Below are positions 63,931 through 64,000 of a stretch of 64,000 nucleotides of DNA, one piece after another (the first letter of the stretch is position 1; each line of letters opens with the position of its first letter). The notes beneath the pieces were generated by a model. That model ran no database searches. It saw nothing but the letters and a program-made list of their open reading frames with translations, and was not told the DNA's origin. The stretch is from Poriferisocius sp965200775 (lineage in GTDB: Bacteria; Actinomycetota; Acidimicrobiia; Acidimicrobiales; Bin134): NCBI GenBank assembly GCA_965200775.1, contig OZ241383.1, positions 868,001 through 932,000 of the forward strand, read 5' to 3'. A program made the position numbers and the translations under genes.

Positions 63931-64000
63931 GTGTTCGTAAAGATCTGCGGCATCACCTCGGCCGACGACGCCCTGCTGGCCACCGCCTTGGGTGCCGACG
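63931..64000 (+). CDS. trpF: Phosphoribosylanthranilate isomerase, partial
   Basis: Only the first 23 codons lie in the window: VFVKICGITSADDALLATAL, opening at a GTG. The K-I-C-G-I-T sequence is the TrpF signature with the catalytic cysteine. The gene continues beyond the right edge. The 109-base gap before it holds no evident gene. Confidence 0.85.
   Translation, partial: MFVKICGITSADDALLATALGAD

Overview
The window is high-GC chromosomal DNA from an actinobacterium. The mix of genes points to the class Acidimicrobiia or a close relative, but this is inference from gene content and not a phylogeny. The supporting markers are a dcw cluster with ftsQ, ftsZ, yggS and sepF but no ftsA, a Bpa-type proteasome activator, a mycothiol-synthase-like acetyltransferase, two menaquinone genes, an F420-type LLM oxidoreductase, and several acyl-CoA and DUF35/thiolase genes. 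Genes are tightly packed, often with 4-base stop/start overlaps and GTG or TTG starts. No rRNA, tRNA, insertion sequence, integrase or CRISPR array was seen.

Layout. 1-5.3 kb: a partial metallo-hydrolase, an acyl-CoA dehydrogenase operon, a HhH-GPD protein, an HNH endonuclease and a lipoate-ligase-fold protein. 5.4-21.2 kb: the division and cell-wall cluster mraZ-rsmH-ftsL-ftsI-murE-mraY-murD-ftsW-murG-murC-murB-ftsQ // ftsZ-yggS-sepF, with no murF or ddl. MraZ-type boxes precede mraZ, a 22-base inverted repeat lies between mraZ and rsmH, and an AT-rich promoter interval precedes ftsZ. 21.2-29 kb: ileS (reverse), a DksA-like protein with a lysine/alanine tail, lspA, rluD, an Rrf2 regulator (reverse), a phosphodiesterase and bpa. 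29.1-32.7 kb: dnaE behind two DnaA boxes. 32.8-41.8 kb: small enzymes including nitroreductase, SnoaL-like, DUF35/thiolase, MDR, SDR, NifU-like and YyaL-like proteins, then menA.

41.8-49.2 kb is an accessory island, visibly AT-richer over much of its length. It codes for surface proteins: lipoproteins with Pro-Thr-Glu stalks and RCC1-like repeats, LppX/LprAFG-like domains, and membrane-anchored His/Cys-rich proteins with fibronectin type III domains. Several copies are broken. One pair is fused head to head (about 43.19 kb) and one tail to tail (about 45.19 kb). One gene has two in-frame stops, and another carries a run of 28 C residues exactly where its reading frame is lost. Only the lipoprotein at 47.7-49.2 kb looks fully intact.

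49.3-64 kb returns to typical host DNA: acyl-CoA ligase, menG, mshD-like, nth, an LLM oxidoreductase, then the histidine operon hisD-C-B-H-A-F, a hydrolase (reverse), a GroES-like gene, and hisI-trpE-ygfZ-trpF. The most unusual feature of the core part is that stop/start junctions inside operons have been tandemly duplicated. The hisD/hisC junction is present three times (38-base period) and the hisC/hisB junction twice (47-base period). This creates short peptides of 13, 13 and 16 residues, each linked to its neighbours by ATGA overlaps. Smaller duplications of the same kind occur at lspA/rluD and at the menA start.
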